The notes: generated by a model not told the origin, from the sequence alone. A DNA stretch of 64,000 bases from Mycobacterium sp. MYCO198283 (GCF_021213805.1 NZ_JAJQJI010000008.1:62001-126000), one strand, 5' to 3'; positions 9,295-20,594 are shown, numbered from the stretch's first letter. A program made the numbers and translations.

Positions 9295-10419
9295 ATGTCT
9301 GCCCTACCGCTGGTCTTCAGCCCGCCGCGCCGCGCCATGCCGCCGCGGCATCTCGCCGACCTCGACGACGCCGGCCGCCGCGCCGCGGTCACCGACCTGG
9401 GCGCCCCGGCGTTCCGGGCGAATCAGCTGGCCCAGCAGTACTACGGCCGGCTGATCGCCGATCCGCAGCAGATGACCGACCTGCCCGCCGCGCTGCGCGA
9501 CGCCGTCGGCGAGGCGCTGTTCCCCCGGCTGCTGACGCCGATCCGGCAGATCGAGTGCGACGCGGGCCAGACCCGCAAGACGCTGTGGCGGGCCGGCGAC
9601 GGCACCACCGTCGAGTCGGTGCTGATGCGCTATCCGCAGCGCAACACCGTGTGCATCTCGTCGCAGGCCGGTTGCGGCATGGCGTGCCCGTTCTGCGCCA
9701 CCGGCCAGGCCGGGCTGACCCGTAACCTCTCGACCGCCGAGATCGTCGAGCAGGTCCGCGACGCGGCCGCCGTGTTGCGCGACCTCGGGCAGCGGCTCTC
9801 GAACGTGGTGTTCATGGGCATGGGCGAGCCGCTCGCCAACTACTCGCGGGTGGTGGCGGCGGTGCGGCGCATCGTCGACGCACCGCCCCACGGCTTCGGC
9901 ATCTCGCAGCGGTCGGTGACGGTGTCGACGGTCGGGCTGGCGCCGGCGATCCGCAAGCTCGCCGACGAGAAGTTGTCGGTGACGTTGGCCCTGTCGCTGC
10001 ACGCGCCCGACGACGAGCTGCGCGACACCCTGGTGCCGGTCAACACGCGATTCAAGGTCTCCGAGGCGCTCGACGCCGCCCGCTACTACGCGGAGACCAC
10101 GGGCCGCCGGGTGTCGGTGGAGTACGCCCTGATCCGCGACGTCAACGATCAGCAGTGGCGGGCCGACCTGCTCGGCAAGCGCCTGCACGGCGCGCTCGGC
10201 CCGCTCGTGCACGTCAACCTGATCCCGCTCAACCCGACCCCGGGCAGCCAGTGGGATGCGAGCCCGAAGGACCGCGAACGCCAGTTCGTGGCGCGCGTCA
10301 AGGCGCAGGGCGTGTCGTGCACGGTGCGCGACACCCGCGGCCGTGAGATCGCGGCGGCGTGCGGTCAGCTCGCCGCGGCCGGCCCGGTCACGCCGGGCTC
10401 CGCGCGGGCGCGTTCGTGA
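9295..10419 (+). CDS. rlmN: 23S rRNA (adenine-C2)-methyltransferase, radical SAM
   Basis: RlmN methylates C2 of A2503 in 23S rRNA and A37 of some tRNAs. From ATG 9295 the product is 374 residues. The radical-SAM cluster motif CxxxCxxC is in [15 protein letters not shown] (~residue 125). GMGEPLANY follows, as does the [17 protein letters not shown] stretch. The second catalytic Cys, which carries the methyl group, fits [11 protein letters not shown] near the C-terminus. No Shine-Dalgarno is evident, and a hairpin sits just before the start. The 3' end overlaps the convergent SnoaL-like gene by 32 bp. Confidence 0.96.
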   Translation: MSALPLVFSPPRRAMPPRHLADLDDAGRRAAVTDLGAPAFRANQLAQQYYGRLIADPQQMTDLPAALRDAVGEALFPRLLTPIRQIECDAGQTRKTLWRAGDGTTVESVLMRYPQRNTVCISSQAGCGMACPFCATGQAGLTRNLSTAEIVEQVRDAAAVLRDLGQRLSNVVFMGMGEPLANYSRVVAAVRRIVDAPPHGFGISQRSVTVSTVGLAPAIRKLADEKLSVTLALSLHAPDDELRDTLVPVNTRFKVSEALDAARYYAETTGRRVSVEYALIRDVNDQQWRADLLGKRLHGALGPLVHVNLIPLNPTPGSQWDASPKDRERQFVARVKAQGVSCTVRDTRGREIAAACGQLAAAGPVTPGSARARS

Positions 10420-10822
10420 ACCACACGTTCTCCTCGCGCAGCTCCCGGCTCCGCCAGCCCTGCGGGGTGCGCACCAGCTGGTGGTGGTAGTAGCCGCCGC
10501 AGTAGCTCAGCTCCGTCATGCCGGGGAGCTGCATCGGGTTGTAGAACATCGCCCGAACCTGCGCGGCGTCGTCCGTCAGCGCCAGCACCTCGATGTTGGT
10601 GATGTAGTGCATCGACATCGGGATGGCGCTGAAGCCCTGCGCCAGCCAGTCCGCGACCGCCTCGCGGCTGCCCGCGATCGCACCTGCCGACGAGTAGTCG
10701 ATGCGGGCGTCGGCGGTGAACACCTCGCGGTACAGCTCCCAGTCCTTGGTGTCGACCGCGCGGGCGTAGCGGTGCAGCAGCGCGGTGATCTCGAGCTCGT
10801 CGCCGAGCCGTTGCATGTCCAT
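10388..10822 (-). CDS. SnoaL-like / NTF2-fold protein
   Basis: A 144-residue protein from ATG 10822 ([19 protein letters not shown]). It has the pattern of the SnoaL_4 group: an N-terminal helix with [20 protein letters not shown], then [31 protein letters not shown] and a final strand pair with [12 protein letters not shown]. These small alpha+beta barrels include steroid isomerases, dehydratases and many proteins of unknown role, so no substrate can be named. It is the last gene of the minus-strand island, 41 nt after DUF2631, and its end overlaps rlmN by 32 bp. ATG 10816 is an alternative start. Confidence 0.8.
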   Translation of the reverse strand: MDMQRLGDELEITALLHRYARAVDTKDWELYREVFTADARIDYSSAGAIAGSREAVADWLAQGFSAIPMSMHYITNIEVLALTDDAAQVRAMFYNPMQLPGMTELSYCGGYYHHQLVRTPQGWRSRELREENVWFTNAPARSPA

Positions 10823-10863
10823 GGCGGACAGCTTGGCGTCGGCGGAGGCGACTGTCAGCGGTT

Positions 10864-11118
10864 CTAGCGGATCCAGCCCCGGCGGCGCAGCCACCAGTTG
10901 CGGACGACGAGCACGACGATGGCGACGGCGAACCCGACCAGGAACAGGTCCTCCACCTTGCCGGTGTGGTTGCCGCGCAGCATCAGCAGCAAGAAGACGG
11001 CGCCCAGGATGCCGGCGACGTGCCAGACGCGGGGGCTGATGTCGCTCCAACCCCACTCGGCGGACGGAACCTCCACCGGGTCGACTCCGGTGTGGCGTTG
11101 AACCTCGGTGCTCGGCAC
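10864..11118 (-). CDS. DUF2631 small membrane protein
   Basis: An 84-residue protein with two predicted membrane helices ([17 protein letters not shown] and [19 protein letters not shown]) joined by a short polar loop. A tail of basic residues follows. The N-terminus [19 protein letters not shown] matches the actinobacterial DUF2631 pattern as I recall it (Rv2876 family). The GTG 11118 start has an AGGAG Shine-Dalgarno five bases upstream. ATG 11157 would add 13 residues and is less likely. Function is unknown; the gene sits downstream of the photolyase in the same orientation. Confidence 0.8.
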   Translation of the reverse strand: MPSTEVQRHTGVDPVEVPSAEWGWSDISPRVWHVAGILGAVFLLLMLRGNHTGKVEDLFLVGFAVAIVVLVVRNWWLRRRGWIR

Positions 11119-11186
11119 GGCGCTCCTGGGACGTCGGGGCGGATCGGACGGCCACATTCTTTCATATCCGCCGGTGAGGCTGCCGG

Positions 11187-12530
11187 TCAGCTGATCTGGC
11201 TGTAGCGCCGCAACGCTTCGGCGCGCTCGGTCTTGTGGTCGACCATCGGTGGCGGATAGCCGTTCGGCCGGTCCGCGCCGAGGTGGTGCACGTCGGCGAC
11301 GTCGGCCAGTTCGGGCACCCAGCGGCGCACGTAGCCGCCGTCGGGGTCGAACTTCTCGCCCTGCAGGGTCGGGTTGAAGATCCGGAAGAACGGCGCCGGG
11401 TCGGTGCCGCTGCCGGCGGTCCACTGCCAGCCGTGCTGGTTGTTGGCCATGTCGCCGTCGACGAGCTGGTCGAGGAACCACCGGGCGCCCCACTGCCAGG
11501 GCAGGTGCAGGTCCTTGACGAGGAACGACGCGACGATCATCCGGACGCGGTTGTGCATGTAGCCGATGCCCGACAGCTGGCGCATGCCGGCGTCGACGAT
11601 CGGATACCCGGTCTGGCCGGCCTTCCACTTCTCGAACCGCTGTCGGGCCTCGTCGCCGGTGTCGACCTCGATGTCGTCGAAGTTGCGGTTGAAGTTCCAC
11701 CAGACGCTGTGCGGCCACTCGTAGAGAACTCCTGCATAGAAGTCGCGGAACGCCAGCTCCCGCAGGTACGCCTGCGGACCCTTGCCGCTGCCGAGGTCCG
11801 CCGCCATGGTCCGCGGGTGGATGGTGCCGAATTTCAGGTGCGCGGACATGCGGCTGGTGTTGTCGCGGTCGGGGCGGCTGCGTTCCTCGGCGTAGTGGTC
11901 GACCAGCCCGTCGTCGATCCAGCGCCGCCAGTACTCGCGGGCGGCGTGCTCGCCGGCAGGCAGGTCGAGCTCGACGTCGACATCCGGGATGTCGCACACC
12001 GCTGCTTCGTCGGCCGCGACGTCTTTCGGGTCGATCCAGCGGGCGGACTCCGGACCGGACTGGGCCGGCGGCCGCCAGCCGTGTTGTGTCCATGCGCGGT
12101 GGAACGGCGAGAACACCTTGTACGGCTCGCCGTCGTCGCGGGTGACGCGGCCGGGGGACACCAGGTACGGCGAACCGGACGCCGTCAGCGGAATGTCGCC
12201 GAGCGCCTCGCGCACCCGGTCGTCGCGGCGCCGGCCGAAGGGTGTGTAGTCCTCCGAGACGTGAACCGAGGTGGCGCCGACCGCGCGGGCGAGCGCCGGG
12301 ATGCGGTCCTCGGGCCGGCCCTCGGTGACCAGCAGCCGCCCGTCGAGCCGTTCGCGAAGCTCACGCAGGGAGTCGTAGAGGAACTTCAGCCGCCGGACGC
12401 CCGAGCTGGCGCGCAGCCGGGGATCGAGCACGTAGCAGGCGAGCACGTCGCCGTCTTCGTCGGCAGCGGCCAGCAGCGGCGGCAGGTCGTACAACCGCAG
12501 GTCCCGTCGGAACCACAACATCGTGGGCAT
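11187..12530 (-). CDS. phr: Deoxyribodipyrimidine photolyase
   Basis: Photolyase uses blue light and reduced FAD to split cyclobutane pyrimidine dimers. From ATG 12530 ([20 protein letters not shown]) it has 447 residues. The N-terminal alpha/beta antenna-binding domain is followed by the helical FAD domain, with [53 protein letters not shown], then [20 protein letters not shown] and [20 protein letters not shown]. This is class I architecture. The longer upstream frame encodes unrelated Ala/Ser-rich sequence. Cryptochrome-like function cannot be excluded without the full Trp-chain alignment. M. tuberculosis lacks a gene here as I remember it. Confidence 0.93.
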   Translation of the reverse strand: MPTMLWFRRDLRLYDLPPLLAAADEDGDVLACYVLDPRLRASSGVRRLKFLYDSLRELRERLDGRLLVTEGRPEDRIPALARAVGATSVHVSEDYTPFGRRRDDRVREALGDIPLTASGSPYLVSPGRVTRDDGEPYKVFSPFHRAWTQHGWRPPAQSGPESARWIDPKDVAADEAAVCDIPDVDVELDLPAGEHAAREYWRRWIDDGLVDHYAEERSRPDRDNTSRMSAHLKFGTIHPRTMAADLGSGKGPQAYLRELAFRDFYAGVLYEWPHSVWWNFNRNFDDIEVDTGDEARQRFEKWKAGQTGYPIVDAGMRQLSGIGYMHNRVRMIVASFLVKDLHLPWQWGARWFLDQLVDGDMANNQHGWQWTAGSGTDPAPFFRIFNPTLQGEKFDPDGGYVRRWVPELADVADVHHLGADRPNGYPPPMVDHKTERAEALRRYSQIS

Positions 12531-12603
12531 TCCAGCAGAGCTGCCCGCAAAGGCCGGCGTGGAAACGCCGACGACCGCGGGCGCCGCCGATGTCAGCGTC
12601 TGG

Positions 12604-13227
12604 TCAGCTTCCCATCGACGAGCCGCGCTCCTCGTCGGAGAACCCATCGGCCACCCCGCTGCGGTAGCGCGTCGCGAACGACGCGACGTTCTCCATCGCG
12701 ATGGGCGCCGCCGCGGCGGTGAAGTTCATGGTGCTCGCGGCGGCGATGCCCAGCCCGCCGGCCACGTCGAACGAGTCGATGTTGGCGCCGAGGAAGACGA
12801 ACTCCCAATTCCACTGCTCTTGTTGATCCGTGACCAGCTTCTTGACGCCGGCGGCCGTCCATTCACTGCTCGAGTTCTCGTGACCGTCGGTGACGATGAC
12901 GATGAGGACCTTGCCGGGCCGCTCGCGCTCCGGCAGCGCCGCCAGCTGCGCGCCGGTGTCGGTGACGAACCGGCCGACGGCGTCGAGCAGCGCCGTCGCG
13001 CCGCGCGGCTGCAGGTGGTAGCGCGGCACGGCGCTCAAGTCCGTGACCGGATAGACCGTCTCGTACTCGGCGTCGAACTGTGCGAGCGTCACCATGCAGC
13101 GGCCTGGCACATCCGCTTGGGACTCGAGGAAGGCGGCGATACCGCCCTCCATGTCGCTCTGCATGGTGGCCATGGAGCCGGAGCGGTCCACCAGCAGCCC
13201 GATCAGCGTCAGATTGGCGTCGGTCAT
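12604..13227 (-). CDS. von Willebrand factor type A domain protein
   Basis: A 207-residue single-domain protein from ATG 13227, with a G-rich Shine-Dalgarno (CCTGGGGGTTGAG). The MIDAS metal site reads LLVDRSGSMATM (DxSxS), with the matching Thr in RGATALLDAVG and Asp in VIVTDGHENSS. There is no signal peptide or transmembrane segment, so it is probably cytoplasmic. It resembles stand-alone TerY-like or chelatase-type vWA proteins, but no tellurium-resistance genes or AAA partner are adjacent. Its neighbours are photolyase downstream and the fasciclin lipoprotein upstream. The role is unknown. Confidence 0.85.
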   Translation of the reverse strand: MTDANLTLIGLLVDRSGSMATMQSDMEGGIAAFLESQADVPGRCMVTLAQFDAEYETVYPVTDLSAVPRYHLQPRGATALLDAVGRFVTDTGAQLAALPERERPGKVLIVIVTDGHENSSSEWTAAGVKKLVTDQQEQWNWEFVFLGANIDSFDVAGGLGIAAASTMNFTAAAAPIAMENVASFATRYRSGVADGFSDEERGSSMGS

Positions 13228-13292
13228 CTCAACCCCCAGGTTCGTCGGATGGGCGACAGTGTGCACCGGGGCACCGACACGTGCCGCGAACG

Positions 13293-13330
13293 CGCGACGA
13301 CCCCCGGTGCCGCAGCACCGAGGGTCGCGC
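13293..13330 (-). terminator. Hairpin after the fasciclin gene
   Basis: Read on the minus strand, GCGCGAC...CGGTGC pairs with its complement across a 4-nt loop, with one internal mismatch region. It lies between the stop of the fasciclin gene and the vWA gene, so it may end the lipoprotein transcript. No U-tract is seen. Confidence 0.45.
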
Positions 13331-13345
13331 GAGAGGAAGGAGCGC

Positions 13346-14017
13346 TCAGGCCGGCGGCATGAGCACGGTGTCGATCAGGTAGACCGTGGCGTTGGCGGTC
13401 TTCACGCCGCCGCAGACCAGGCCGGCGTTATTGACCTTCAGGTCGTTGCCGCTGCCGGTGACGGTGAGGTTGGCGCCCTGCACGGTCTTGTGGTCGCCGG
13501 CGACCTGCGAGGGATCGGCCTGGCCGGGCACGACGTGATAGGTGAGGATGCTGGTGAGCAGCTGGGAGTCGGTCTTCAGCTTCTCGATCGTCGCGGGGTC
13601 GATCTTGGCGAACGCGTCGTCGGTGGGCGCGAAGACGGTGAACTGCCCGCTGTCGAGCGTCTGAACCAGGTTGACGTTCGGGTTCAGCTTCCCGCTGATC
13701 GCCTGGGTGAGCGTCTTGAGCATGGGGTTGTTCGACGCCGCGACGGTCACCGGATCCTTCGCCATGCCGTTCACCGAGCCGGGGCCCGACGGGTTCTGCT
13801 GGGCGTAGGTGGCGCAGCCGGCGCCCACCAGGCCGGCGGCCGGGTCGGGGGCGGCGCTGCTCGTGGCCGACGACACGGCCGAGGAGGCTGCGGACGAGGC
13901 CGACGACGCGGCGGAACTCGCGCTGCTGGTGGCCGATTCGGCGTCCTCGGAGGAACAGGCCGACAACCCCACCACCGCCAGGGCGGCGATGCCTGCGGTG
14001 ATCACTCTGTGCTTCAT
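13346..14017 (-). CDS. Fasciclin-domain lipoprotein (MPT83/MPT70-like)
   Basis: Fasciclin proteins are surface or secreted adhesion-type proteins. From ATG 14017 the 223-residue product has a lipoprotein signal peptide with lipobox LSAC (cysteine at residue ~21). A Ser/Ala repeat linker of about 35 residues follows, then one FAS1 domain. H1-like sequence is [15 protein letters not shown] and H2-like is [11 protein letters not shown]. The end reads [12 protein letters not shown]. Two cysteines in the mature part (GCATY and GLVCGG) may form a disulfide. M. tuberculosis carries mpt83/mpt70 at the same genomic place; here there is one gene. A hairpin follows the stop. Confidence 0.92.
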   Translation of the reverse strand: MKHRVITAGIAALAVVGLSACSSEDAESATSSASSAASSASSAASSAVSSATSSAAPDPAAGLVGAGCATYAQQNPSGPGSVNGMAKDPVTVAASNNPMLKTLTQAISGKLNPNVNLVQTLDSGQFTVFAPTDDAFAKIDPATIEKLKTDSQLLTSILTYHVVPGQADPSQVAGDHKTVQGANLTVTGSGNDLKVNNAGLVCGGVKTANATVYLIDTVLMPPA

Positions 14018-14189
14018 GTCGCGTGGAACTCCCTCGTCGTGGTCCGGCCGCGGTGGCCGTCCCATGGGCTCTGACGCCCGGGATTCGGGTCCTGCCCGAA
14101 CGCGGATGGGCTGCCGCCTGCCGCGTCACGAACACGTCATCACTTACCGTCGCGTCCGCGTCCGGCGCCGGTCGGCACGCCGCGACGGG

Positions 14190-14195
14190 CACAAT
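14190..14195 (+). promoter_or_regulatory. -10-like box (CACAAT) for dxr
   Basis: CACAAT lies six bases before GTG 14202, matching leaderless geometry although the first base is not T. The 184 nt between the divergent fasciclin and dxr genes show no other clear element. Confidence 0.35.
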
Positions 14196-14201
14196 GGGCG
14201 G

Positions 14202-15362
14202 GTGACGTCGCGACAAAAGGTGCTGATCCTGGGCTCGACCGGATCGATCGGCACCCAGGCGCTCGAGGTCATCGCGGCCAATCCCGAGCGCTTCGAGGTG
14301 GTCGGACTCGCCGCGGGCGGCGCGAATGCGGAGCTGTTGGCGCAGCAGCGGGCCGCCACCGGCGTGCACCGGGTCGCCGTGGCCGACGCGGCCGCCGCCG
14401 ACCGGATCGGGGACGTCACCTACGCCGGTCCCGACGCCGCGACCCGGCTCGTAGAGAACACCGAAGCCGACGTCGTCCTCAACGCGCTGGTGGGCGCCCG
14501 GGGACTGGCGCCGACGCTGGCGGCGCTGCACAGCGGCGCCCGGCTGGCGCTGGCGAACAAGGAGTCGCTGGTGGCGGGCGGGCCGCTGGTGCAGCGGGCC
14601 GCGGCGCCCGGACAGCTCGTGCCCGTCGACTCCGAGCACTCCGCGCTGGCGCAATGCCTGCGCGGCGGCAGCCACGACGAGGTGGCGCGACTGGTGCTCA
14701 CCGCGTCGGGCGGGCCGTTTCGCGGATACTCCGCGGACCGGCTGCGCGACGTCACGCCCGAACAGGCCGGCGCCCATCCCACCTGGTCGATGGGGCCGAT
14801 GAACACGCTGAACTCGGCGTCGCTGGTGAACAAGGGCCTGGAGCTCATCGAGACGCACCTGCTGTTCGGCATCCCGTACGACCGCATCGACGTCGTCGTC
14901 CATCCGCAGTCCATCGTGCACTCGATGGTGACGTTCACCGACGGTTCGACGCTGGCCCAGGCCAGTCCGCCCGACATGAGGCTGCCCATCGCGCTGGCGC
15001 TCGGCTGGCCCGCCCGGGTGCCCGGCGCGGCGGCGGCCTGCGACTTCCGCACCGCCGCCACCTGGGAGTTCGAACCCCTCGACGACGCGGTGTTCCCGGC
15101 GGTCGACCTGGCCCGGCAGGCCGGAACCACCGGTGGCTGCCTGCCGGCGGTGTACAACGCGGCCAACGAGGAGGCCGCGGAGGCGTTCTTGGCGGGGCGC
15201 ATCCGGTTCCCCGCGATCGTGGGCACCATCGCCGAGGTGCTCGCCGCCGCCGACCGCTGGGCGGCCGAACCGGTTACCGTGGAAGACGTACTCGACGCGC
15301 AGCGCTGGGCCCGCGACCGGGCCCGGGCAGCCGTCCAGCAGGAGGAACAGCTCATCCGATGA
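14202..15362 (+). CDS. dxr: 1-deoxy-D-xylulose 5-phosphate reductoisomerase
   Basis: Dxr makes 2-C-methyl-D-erythritol 4-phosphate from DXP with NADPH in the MEP isoprenoid route. From GTG 14202 the product is 386 residues. The NADPH motif [14 protein letters not shown] is at the N-terminus. The catalytic region includes [34 protein letters not shown] and [13 protein letters not shown]. The metal-binding D/E residues in VDSEHSA and KGLE are present. The start is shorter than the M. tuberculosis form because the upstream frame is not conserved. The stop overlaps the rip1 start; dxr-rip1-ispG is the standard mycobacterial operon. Confidence 0.97.
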   Translation: MTSRQKVLILGSTGSIGTQALEVIAANPERFEVVGLAAGGANAELLAQQRAATGVHRVAVADAAAADRIGDVTYAGPDAATRLVENTEADVVLNALVGARGLAPTLAALHSGARLALANKESLVAGGPLVQRAAAPGQLVPVDSEHSALAQCLRGGSHDEVARLVLTASGGPFRGYSADRLRDVTPEQAGAHPTWSMGPMNTLNSASLVNKGLELIETHLLFGIPYDRIDVVVHPQSIVHSMVTFTDGSTLAQASPPDMRLPIALALGWPARVPGAAAACDFRTAATWEFEPLDDAVFPAVDLARQAGTTGGCLPAVYNAANEEAAEAFLAGRIRFPAIVGTIAEVLAAADRWAAEPVTVEDVLDAQRWARDRARAAVQQEEQLIR

Positions 15363-16576
15363 TGTACGCACTCGGCGTCGTCGCGTTCGCGATCGCGATC
15401 CTGGTGTCCGTCGCGCTCCACGAATGCGGACACATGGGGGTGGCGCGTGCCACCGGGATGAAGGTACGTCGCTACTTCGTCGGCTTCGGACCCACGCTGT
15501 GGTCCACCCGCCGGCCGAACAAGCTGGGCTCCACCGAGTACGGCGTCAAGGCGATCCCACTCGGCGGGTTCTGCGACATCGCGGGCATGACCGCCGTCGA
15601 CGAGATCGACGACGCCGACCGCCCGTACGCGATGTACCGCCAGAAAGTCTGGAAGCGCGTGGCGGTGCTGTTCGCCGGCCCCGGGATGAACTTCGTCGTC
15701 GGCCTGGTGCTCATCTATGCCATCGCGATCGTGTGGGGGCTGCCGAACCTCAACCCGCCCGCGCAGGCGATCGTCGGCGAGACCGCATGCGTCGCACCGC
15801 AGCTCAGCAAGACCGAGTACGCCGCGTGCACCGGCCCCGGACCGGCGGCCAGCGCCGGCATCAAGCCCGGCGACACCATCGTGCGCATCGGGAACACCGA
15901 CGTCGCGAACTTCGACGAGACCGTCGCCGCGGTGCGGCCGCTGTCCGGCCCCACGCCGGTGGTGGTGGAACGCGACGGGCAGCGCATCACCACGACGGTG
16001 AACGTCACCCGCACCCAGCGCTTCACCTCCGACGACGCGACCGAACCGTCGACCGTCGGTGCCATCGGCATATCGGCGAAGCAGTTCGGGCCGGTGCAGT
16101 ACAACCCGCTGACCGCCGTGCCGGCGACGCTGAGCTTCACCGGCGACCTCGTCGTCGAGCTCGGCAAGTCGCTGGCCAAGATCCCCACCAAGATCGGCGC
16201 GCTCGCGTCGTCGATCACCGGCGGTGATCGTGATCCCGAGACCCCGATCAGCGTCGTCGGTGCGTCACGCATCGGCGGTGAGACCGTCGACGCCGGGCTG
16301 TGGGTGCTGTTCTGGCTGTTCCTCGCACAGCTGAACTTCGTGCTCGGTGCGGTCAACCTGCTGCCGCTGCTGCCGTTCGACGGCGGGCACATCGCGGTGG
16401 CCACCTACGAGAAGATCCGCAACATGATCCGGTCGTCACGCGGGCTGGTGGCCGCCGGACCGGTCAACTACCTCAAGCTCATGCCGGCCACCTACCTCGT
16501 ACTGGCGGTGGTGGGTGGCTACATGCTGCTCACGGTCGCCGCCGACGTCGTGAACCCGGTCCGAGTGCTGCCCTAG
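15359..16576 (+). CDS. rip1: Site-2 intramembrane metalloprotease Rip1 (RseP family)
   Basis: Rip1 cleaves anti-sigma factors and other membrane substrates by regulated intramembrane proteolysis. The product is 405 residues ([20 protein letters not shown]). The zinc motif is HECGH in the first membrane helix; the second ligand motif is in [14 protein letters not shown] near the C-terminus. A PDZ domain between them contains [39 protein letters not shown] marks another membrane segment. ATG 15359 overlaps the dxr stop, and an AGGAGGA sequence lies 12 nt upstream. Coupling with two MEP-pathway genes is conserved in mycobacteria and has no known mechanistic reason. Confidence 0.95.
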   Translation: MMYALGVVAFAIAILVSVALHECGHMGVARATGMKVRRYFVGFGPTLWSTRRPNKLGSTEYGVKAIPLGGFCDIAGMTAVDEIDDADRPYAMYRQKVWKRVAVLFAGPGMNFVVGLVLIYAIAIVWGLPNLNPPAQAIVGETACVAPQLSKTEYAACTGPGPAASAGIKPGDTIVRIGNTDVANFDETVAAVRPLSGPTPVVVERDGQRITTTVNVTRTQRFTSDDATEPSTVGAIGISAKQFGPVQYNPLTAVPATLSFTGDLVVELGKSLAKIPTKIGALASSITGGDRDPETPISVVGASRIGGETVDAGLWVLFWLFLAQLNFVLGAVNLLPLLPFDGGHIAVATYEKIRNMIRSSRGLVAAGPVNYLKLMPATYLVLAVVGGYMLLTVAADVVNPVRVLP

Positions 16577-16587
16577 GAGAGACACTT

Positions 16588-17748
<1,161 letters not shown>

Positions 17749-17788
17749 GGTGCGGTAACACCGGCCACTGTCTGTCAGGACGCTGCCC

Positions 17789-18643
17789 ATGTCGGCTCCC
17801 CCTCTTCTTCGCCGCGTCGAGGAGCGACGGGTCGCGGTGACGCGTGACGCGGCGGCGGTGCAGCGGGTGCTCGACGCCGACCCGGTCGCGGCCTGCATGG
17901 TGGCCGCCCGCGTCGCCGAGTACGGCCTCGAGCCCGCGGCCATCGGCGGCGAACTGTGGACGCGGCGGCGCCCCGAGGACTCCCTGTGCTTCGCGGGCGC
18001 CAACGTCATCCCGCTGCGGGGCGCCGCGGCCGACATGCAGGCGTTCGCCGAGAAGACCGCGTCGGCGCCGCGGCGCTGCTCGTCGCTGGTCGGCCGCGCC
18101 GAGCTGGTGGTGCCGATGTGGCAGCGGTTGGAGCGGTACTGGGGCGCGGCGCGCGACGTGCGGGACGCCCAGCCACTGCTCGCCATGCCCACGGTGCCGC
18201 AGGGCACGATCGACCCCGCGGTGCGGCGGGTGCGGGCCGACGAGCTCGACGCCTACCTCGCGGCGGCCATCGACATGTTCATCGGCGAGGTCGGCATCGA
18301 CCCGCGGCTCGGCGACGGCGGTCGCGCGTACCGCCGGCGGGTGGCGGGGCTGATCGCCGCGGGCCGCGCCTGGGCGCGCATCGAGCACGGCGAGGTGATC
18401 TTCAAGGCGGAGGTCGGATCGCAATCGCCGCGGGTCGGGCAGATCCAGGGCGTGTGGGTGCATCCGGACCGCCGCGGCCAGGGCCTGGGATCGGCGGGCA
18501 CGGCCGCGGTCGCGGCCGCCGTCGTGCGCAGCGGGCGCATCGCGAGCCTCTACGTGAACAGCTACAACACGGTGGCGCGGGCGGCGTACGCCCGTGTCGG
18601 ATTCAGCGAGGTCGGCACGTTCGCGACCGTGCTGCTCGACTGA
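17789..18643 (+). CDS. GNAT-family acetyltransferase with DUF4081-type N-terminal domain
   Basis: A 284-residue protein, the length of Rv2867c in the same place. The N-terminal half (residues ~15-140) fits the DUF4081 region common in actinobacteria (RVEERRVAVTRDAAAVQRVL, GGELWTRRRPEDSLCFAGAN). The C-terminal half is a GNAT domain: AEVGSQSPRVGQIQGVWVHP, then the acetyl-CoA loop RRGQGLGSAGTAAV, and YVNSYNTVARAAYARVGF. The substrate is unknown. It lies 40 nt after ispG without a clear promoter, so read-through from the isoprenoid operon is possible. Confidence 0.87.
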   Translation: MSAPPLLRRVEERRVAVTRDAAAVQRVLDADPVAACMVAARVAEYGLEPAAIGGELWTRRRPEDSLCFAGANVIPLRGAAADMQAFAEKTASAPRRCSSLVGRAELVVPMWQRLERYWGAARDVRDAQPLLAMPTVPQGTIDPAVRRVRADELDAYLAAAIDMFIGEVGIDPRLGDGGRAYRRRVAGLIAAGRAWARIEHGEVIFKAEVGSQSPRVGQIQGVWVHPDRRGQGLGSAGTAAVAAAVVRSGRIASLYVNSYNTVARAAYARVGFSEVGTFATVLLD

Positions 18644-18719
18644 CCGCCGGCGGCCCATGTCACCGGCCAATCACGATCGGGTCTCGGTGCGCCTCCCCGG
18701 TGGGACCGCCCAAGGTTCG

Positions 18720-18725
18720 TAACAT
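18720..18725 (+). promoter_or_regulatory. -10 box (TAACAT) for the PBP lipoprotein gene
   Basis: TAACAT lies eight bases before ATG 18734, matching a leaderless start. No Shine-Dalgarno is present. Confidence 0.5.
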
Positions 18726-18733
18726 CTGCCTCA

Positions 18734-20551
18734 ATGGCATCACAGTTCACTGCACGCATCCGGGTCGCCGGGCTGCTCGTCACCGCTGTCCTCGCGGCCG
18801 CCTCGCTGAACGCCTGCACGCCGCGGCCCGACGGTCCCGCGCCCGCCGCCGAGCGATTCTTCTCGGTGCTGGCCACCGGCGACACCGCCGCGGCCGCCGC
18901 GCTCACCGACCGGTCCGACGCCGCCAAGACCGCCCTCGACGCGGCCTGGGACGGGCTGCAGGCCGACCAGCTGGAGGCGCACATCCTCGGCTCGACCTAC
19001 ACCGAGGACACCGGCCGGATCGACTACCGCTACACCTGGCACCTGCCGAAGAACCGCACCTGGACCTACGACGGCCACCTCGCGATGGTCCGCGACGAGG
19101 GTGTGTGGCGGATCCGCTGGAACGCCACCGACCTGCACCCGCGGCTGGGGGAGAACCAGACGTTCGCCCTGCGGGCCGATCCGCCGCGACGGGCCTCGGT
19201 GAAGGAGCTCGGCGGCACCGAGGTGCTGGTGCCCACCAACCTCTACCGCTACCGGCTCGACGCCCGGGCCGCCGGCCGGGAGCTGATGCCCACCGCGCGA
19301 GCCGTGGTGGACGCGCTGCGGCCGTTCGATCCGGGGCTGGACCCGCAGCGGCTGGCCGAAGAGGCGAGCGCGGCGCCGCAACCCGTCGACCTGGTGACGC
19401 TGCGGCCCGACGACGACGGCCGGGTGCGGCCGGCCATCGGATCGCTACCCGGCGTGGTGGTCACGCCGCAGGCCGACCTGCTGCCCACAGACGACACGTT
19501 CGCCCCGGCCATCGTCAGCGAGGTCCGCAAGGCCGTGATCGACGAAGTGGACGGCGACGCGGGCTGGCGGATCGTCACGGTCAACCAGAACGACGTCGAC
19601 GTCGACGTGCTGCACGAGGTGCCCGGCTCGCCGGCGCCGTCGATCACCATCAGCCTCGACCGCGCGGTGCAGCTGGCGGCGCAGCACGCCGTCGACTCCA
19701 CCGGCCGCAAGGCCATGATGGTGCTGCTCAAGCCGTCGACCGGGGAGATCCTGGCGCTCGCGCAGAACGCCGCCGCCGACGCCGACGGGCCGGTGGCGAC
19801 GATGGGTCTCTATCCGCCGGGGTCGACGTTCAAGATCATCACCGCCGGCGCGGCGATCGACCGCCGGCTGGCCACCCCCGACACCATGCTGCCGTGCCCG
19901 GGAACCCTGGACATCGGCCACCGCACGGTGCCGAACTACGGCGGCTTCGACCTCGGCGTGGTGCCCATGTCGCGGGCGTTCGCCAGCTCGTGCAACACCA
20001 CGTTCGCCGAACTGGCGAGCCGGATGCCGCGCGACGGGCTGACGGTCGCGGCCGCGCAGTACGGCATTGGTCCCGACTACGTGGTGCCGGGCCTGACCAC
20101 GGTGTCGGGGTCGGTGCCGCCGACGGTGAACCTCGCCGAGCGCACCGAGGACGGCTTCGGGCAGGGCAAGGTGGTGGTCAGCCCGTTCGGCATGGCGCTG
20201 GCCGCGGCGACGGTCGCCGCCGGCCACACGCCGGTGCCCCAGTTCATCCGGGGCCGGGAGACCACGGTCAGCGGCACCCGCACGCCGATCAGCCCGGCGA
20301 TGATCGAGGCGCTGCGGCCGATGATGCGGCTGGTGGTCACCGACGGCACCGCGCGCGACATCGACGGTGCCGGTGAGGTCCGCGGCAAGACCGGGGAGGC
20401 GGAGTTCCAGGGCGGATCGCACTCCTGGTTCGTGGGCTACCGCGGCGATCTGGCGTTCGCGTCGCTGATCGTCGGTGGGGGCACGTCGGAGTACGCGGTG
20501 CGGATGACGAAGCTGATGTTCGACTCGCTGCCGGCCGACTACCTGGTGTGA
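18734..20551 (+). CDS. Penicillin-binding transpeptidase lipoprotein (Rv2864c-like)
   Basis: A class B-type penicillin-binding protein that should crosslink peptidoglycan on the outer face of the membrane. The 605 residues begin with a lipoprotein signal (lipobox SLNAC, Cys ~28). Next is an NTF2-like domain (AAERFFSVLATGDTAAAAAL...), then a dimerisation region. The transpeptidase domain follows: STFK nucleophile motif in PPGSTFKIITAG, SCN in ASSCNTTFAELA, and KTG in VRGKTGEAEF. The length agrees with the M. tuberculosis protein (about 603). The MecA-like N-terminal domain and lipid anchor distinguish it from PbpA/PbpB. Confidence 0.94.
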   Translation: MASQFTARIRVAGLLVTAVLAAASLNACTPRPDGPAPAAERFFSVLATGDTAAAAALTDRSDAAKTALDAAWDGLQADQLEAHILGSTYTEDTGRIDYRYTWHLPKNRTWTYDGHLAMVRDEGVWRIRWNATDLHPRLGENQTFALRADPPRRASVKELGGTEVLVPTNLYRYRLDARAAGRELMPTARAVVDALRPFDPGLDPQRLAEEASAAPQPVDLVTLRPDDDGRVRPAIGSLPGVVVTPQADLLPTDDTFAPAIVSEVRKAVIDEVDGDAGWRIVTVNQNDVDVDVLHEVPGSPAPSITISLDRAVQLAAQHAVDSTGRKAMMVLLKPSTGEILALAQNAAADADGPVATMGLYPPGSTFKIITAGAAIDRRLATPDTMLPCPGTLDIGHRTVPNYGGFDLGVVPMSRAFASSCNTTFAELASRMPRDGLTVAAAQYGIGPDYVVPGLTTVSGSVPPTVNLAERTEDGFGQGKVVVSPFGMALAAATVAAGHTPVPQFIRGRETTVSGTRTPISPAMIEALRPMMRLVVTDGTARDIDGAGEVRGKTGEAEFQGGSHSWFVGYRGDLAFASLIVGGGTSEYAVRMTKLMFDSLPADYLV

Positions 20552-20579
20552 GCACGGCCGGCATGGCGGCTGCCGCAGG

Positions 20580-20585
20580 TAGGTT
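20580..20585 (+). promoter_or_regulatory. -10 box (TAGGTT) for the DUF1707 gene
   Basis: TAGGTT precedes ATG 20595 by nine bases, near leaderless spacing. Confidence 0.4.
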
Positions 20586-20594
20586 GAAGATGTC

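Noticed and set aside
17956..20376. Long plus-strand open frame over the GNAT and PBP genes
   Set aside because: Arg/Gly-rich shadow of two genes that carry clear GNAT and transpeptidase motifs in other frames.
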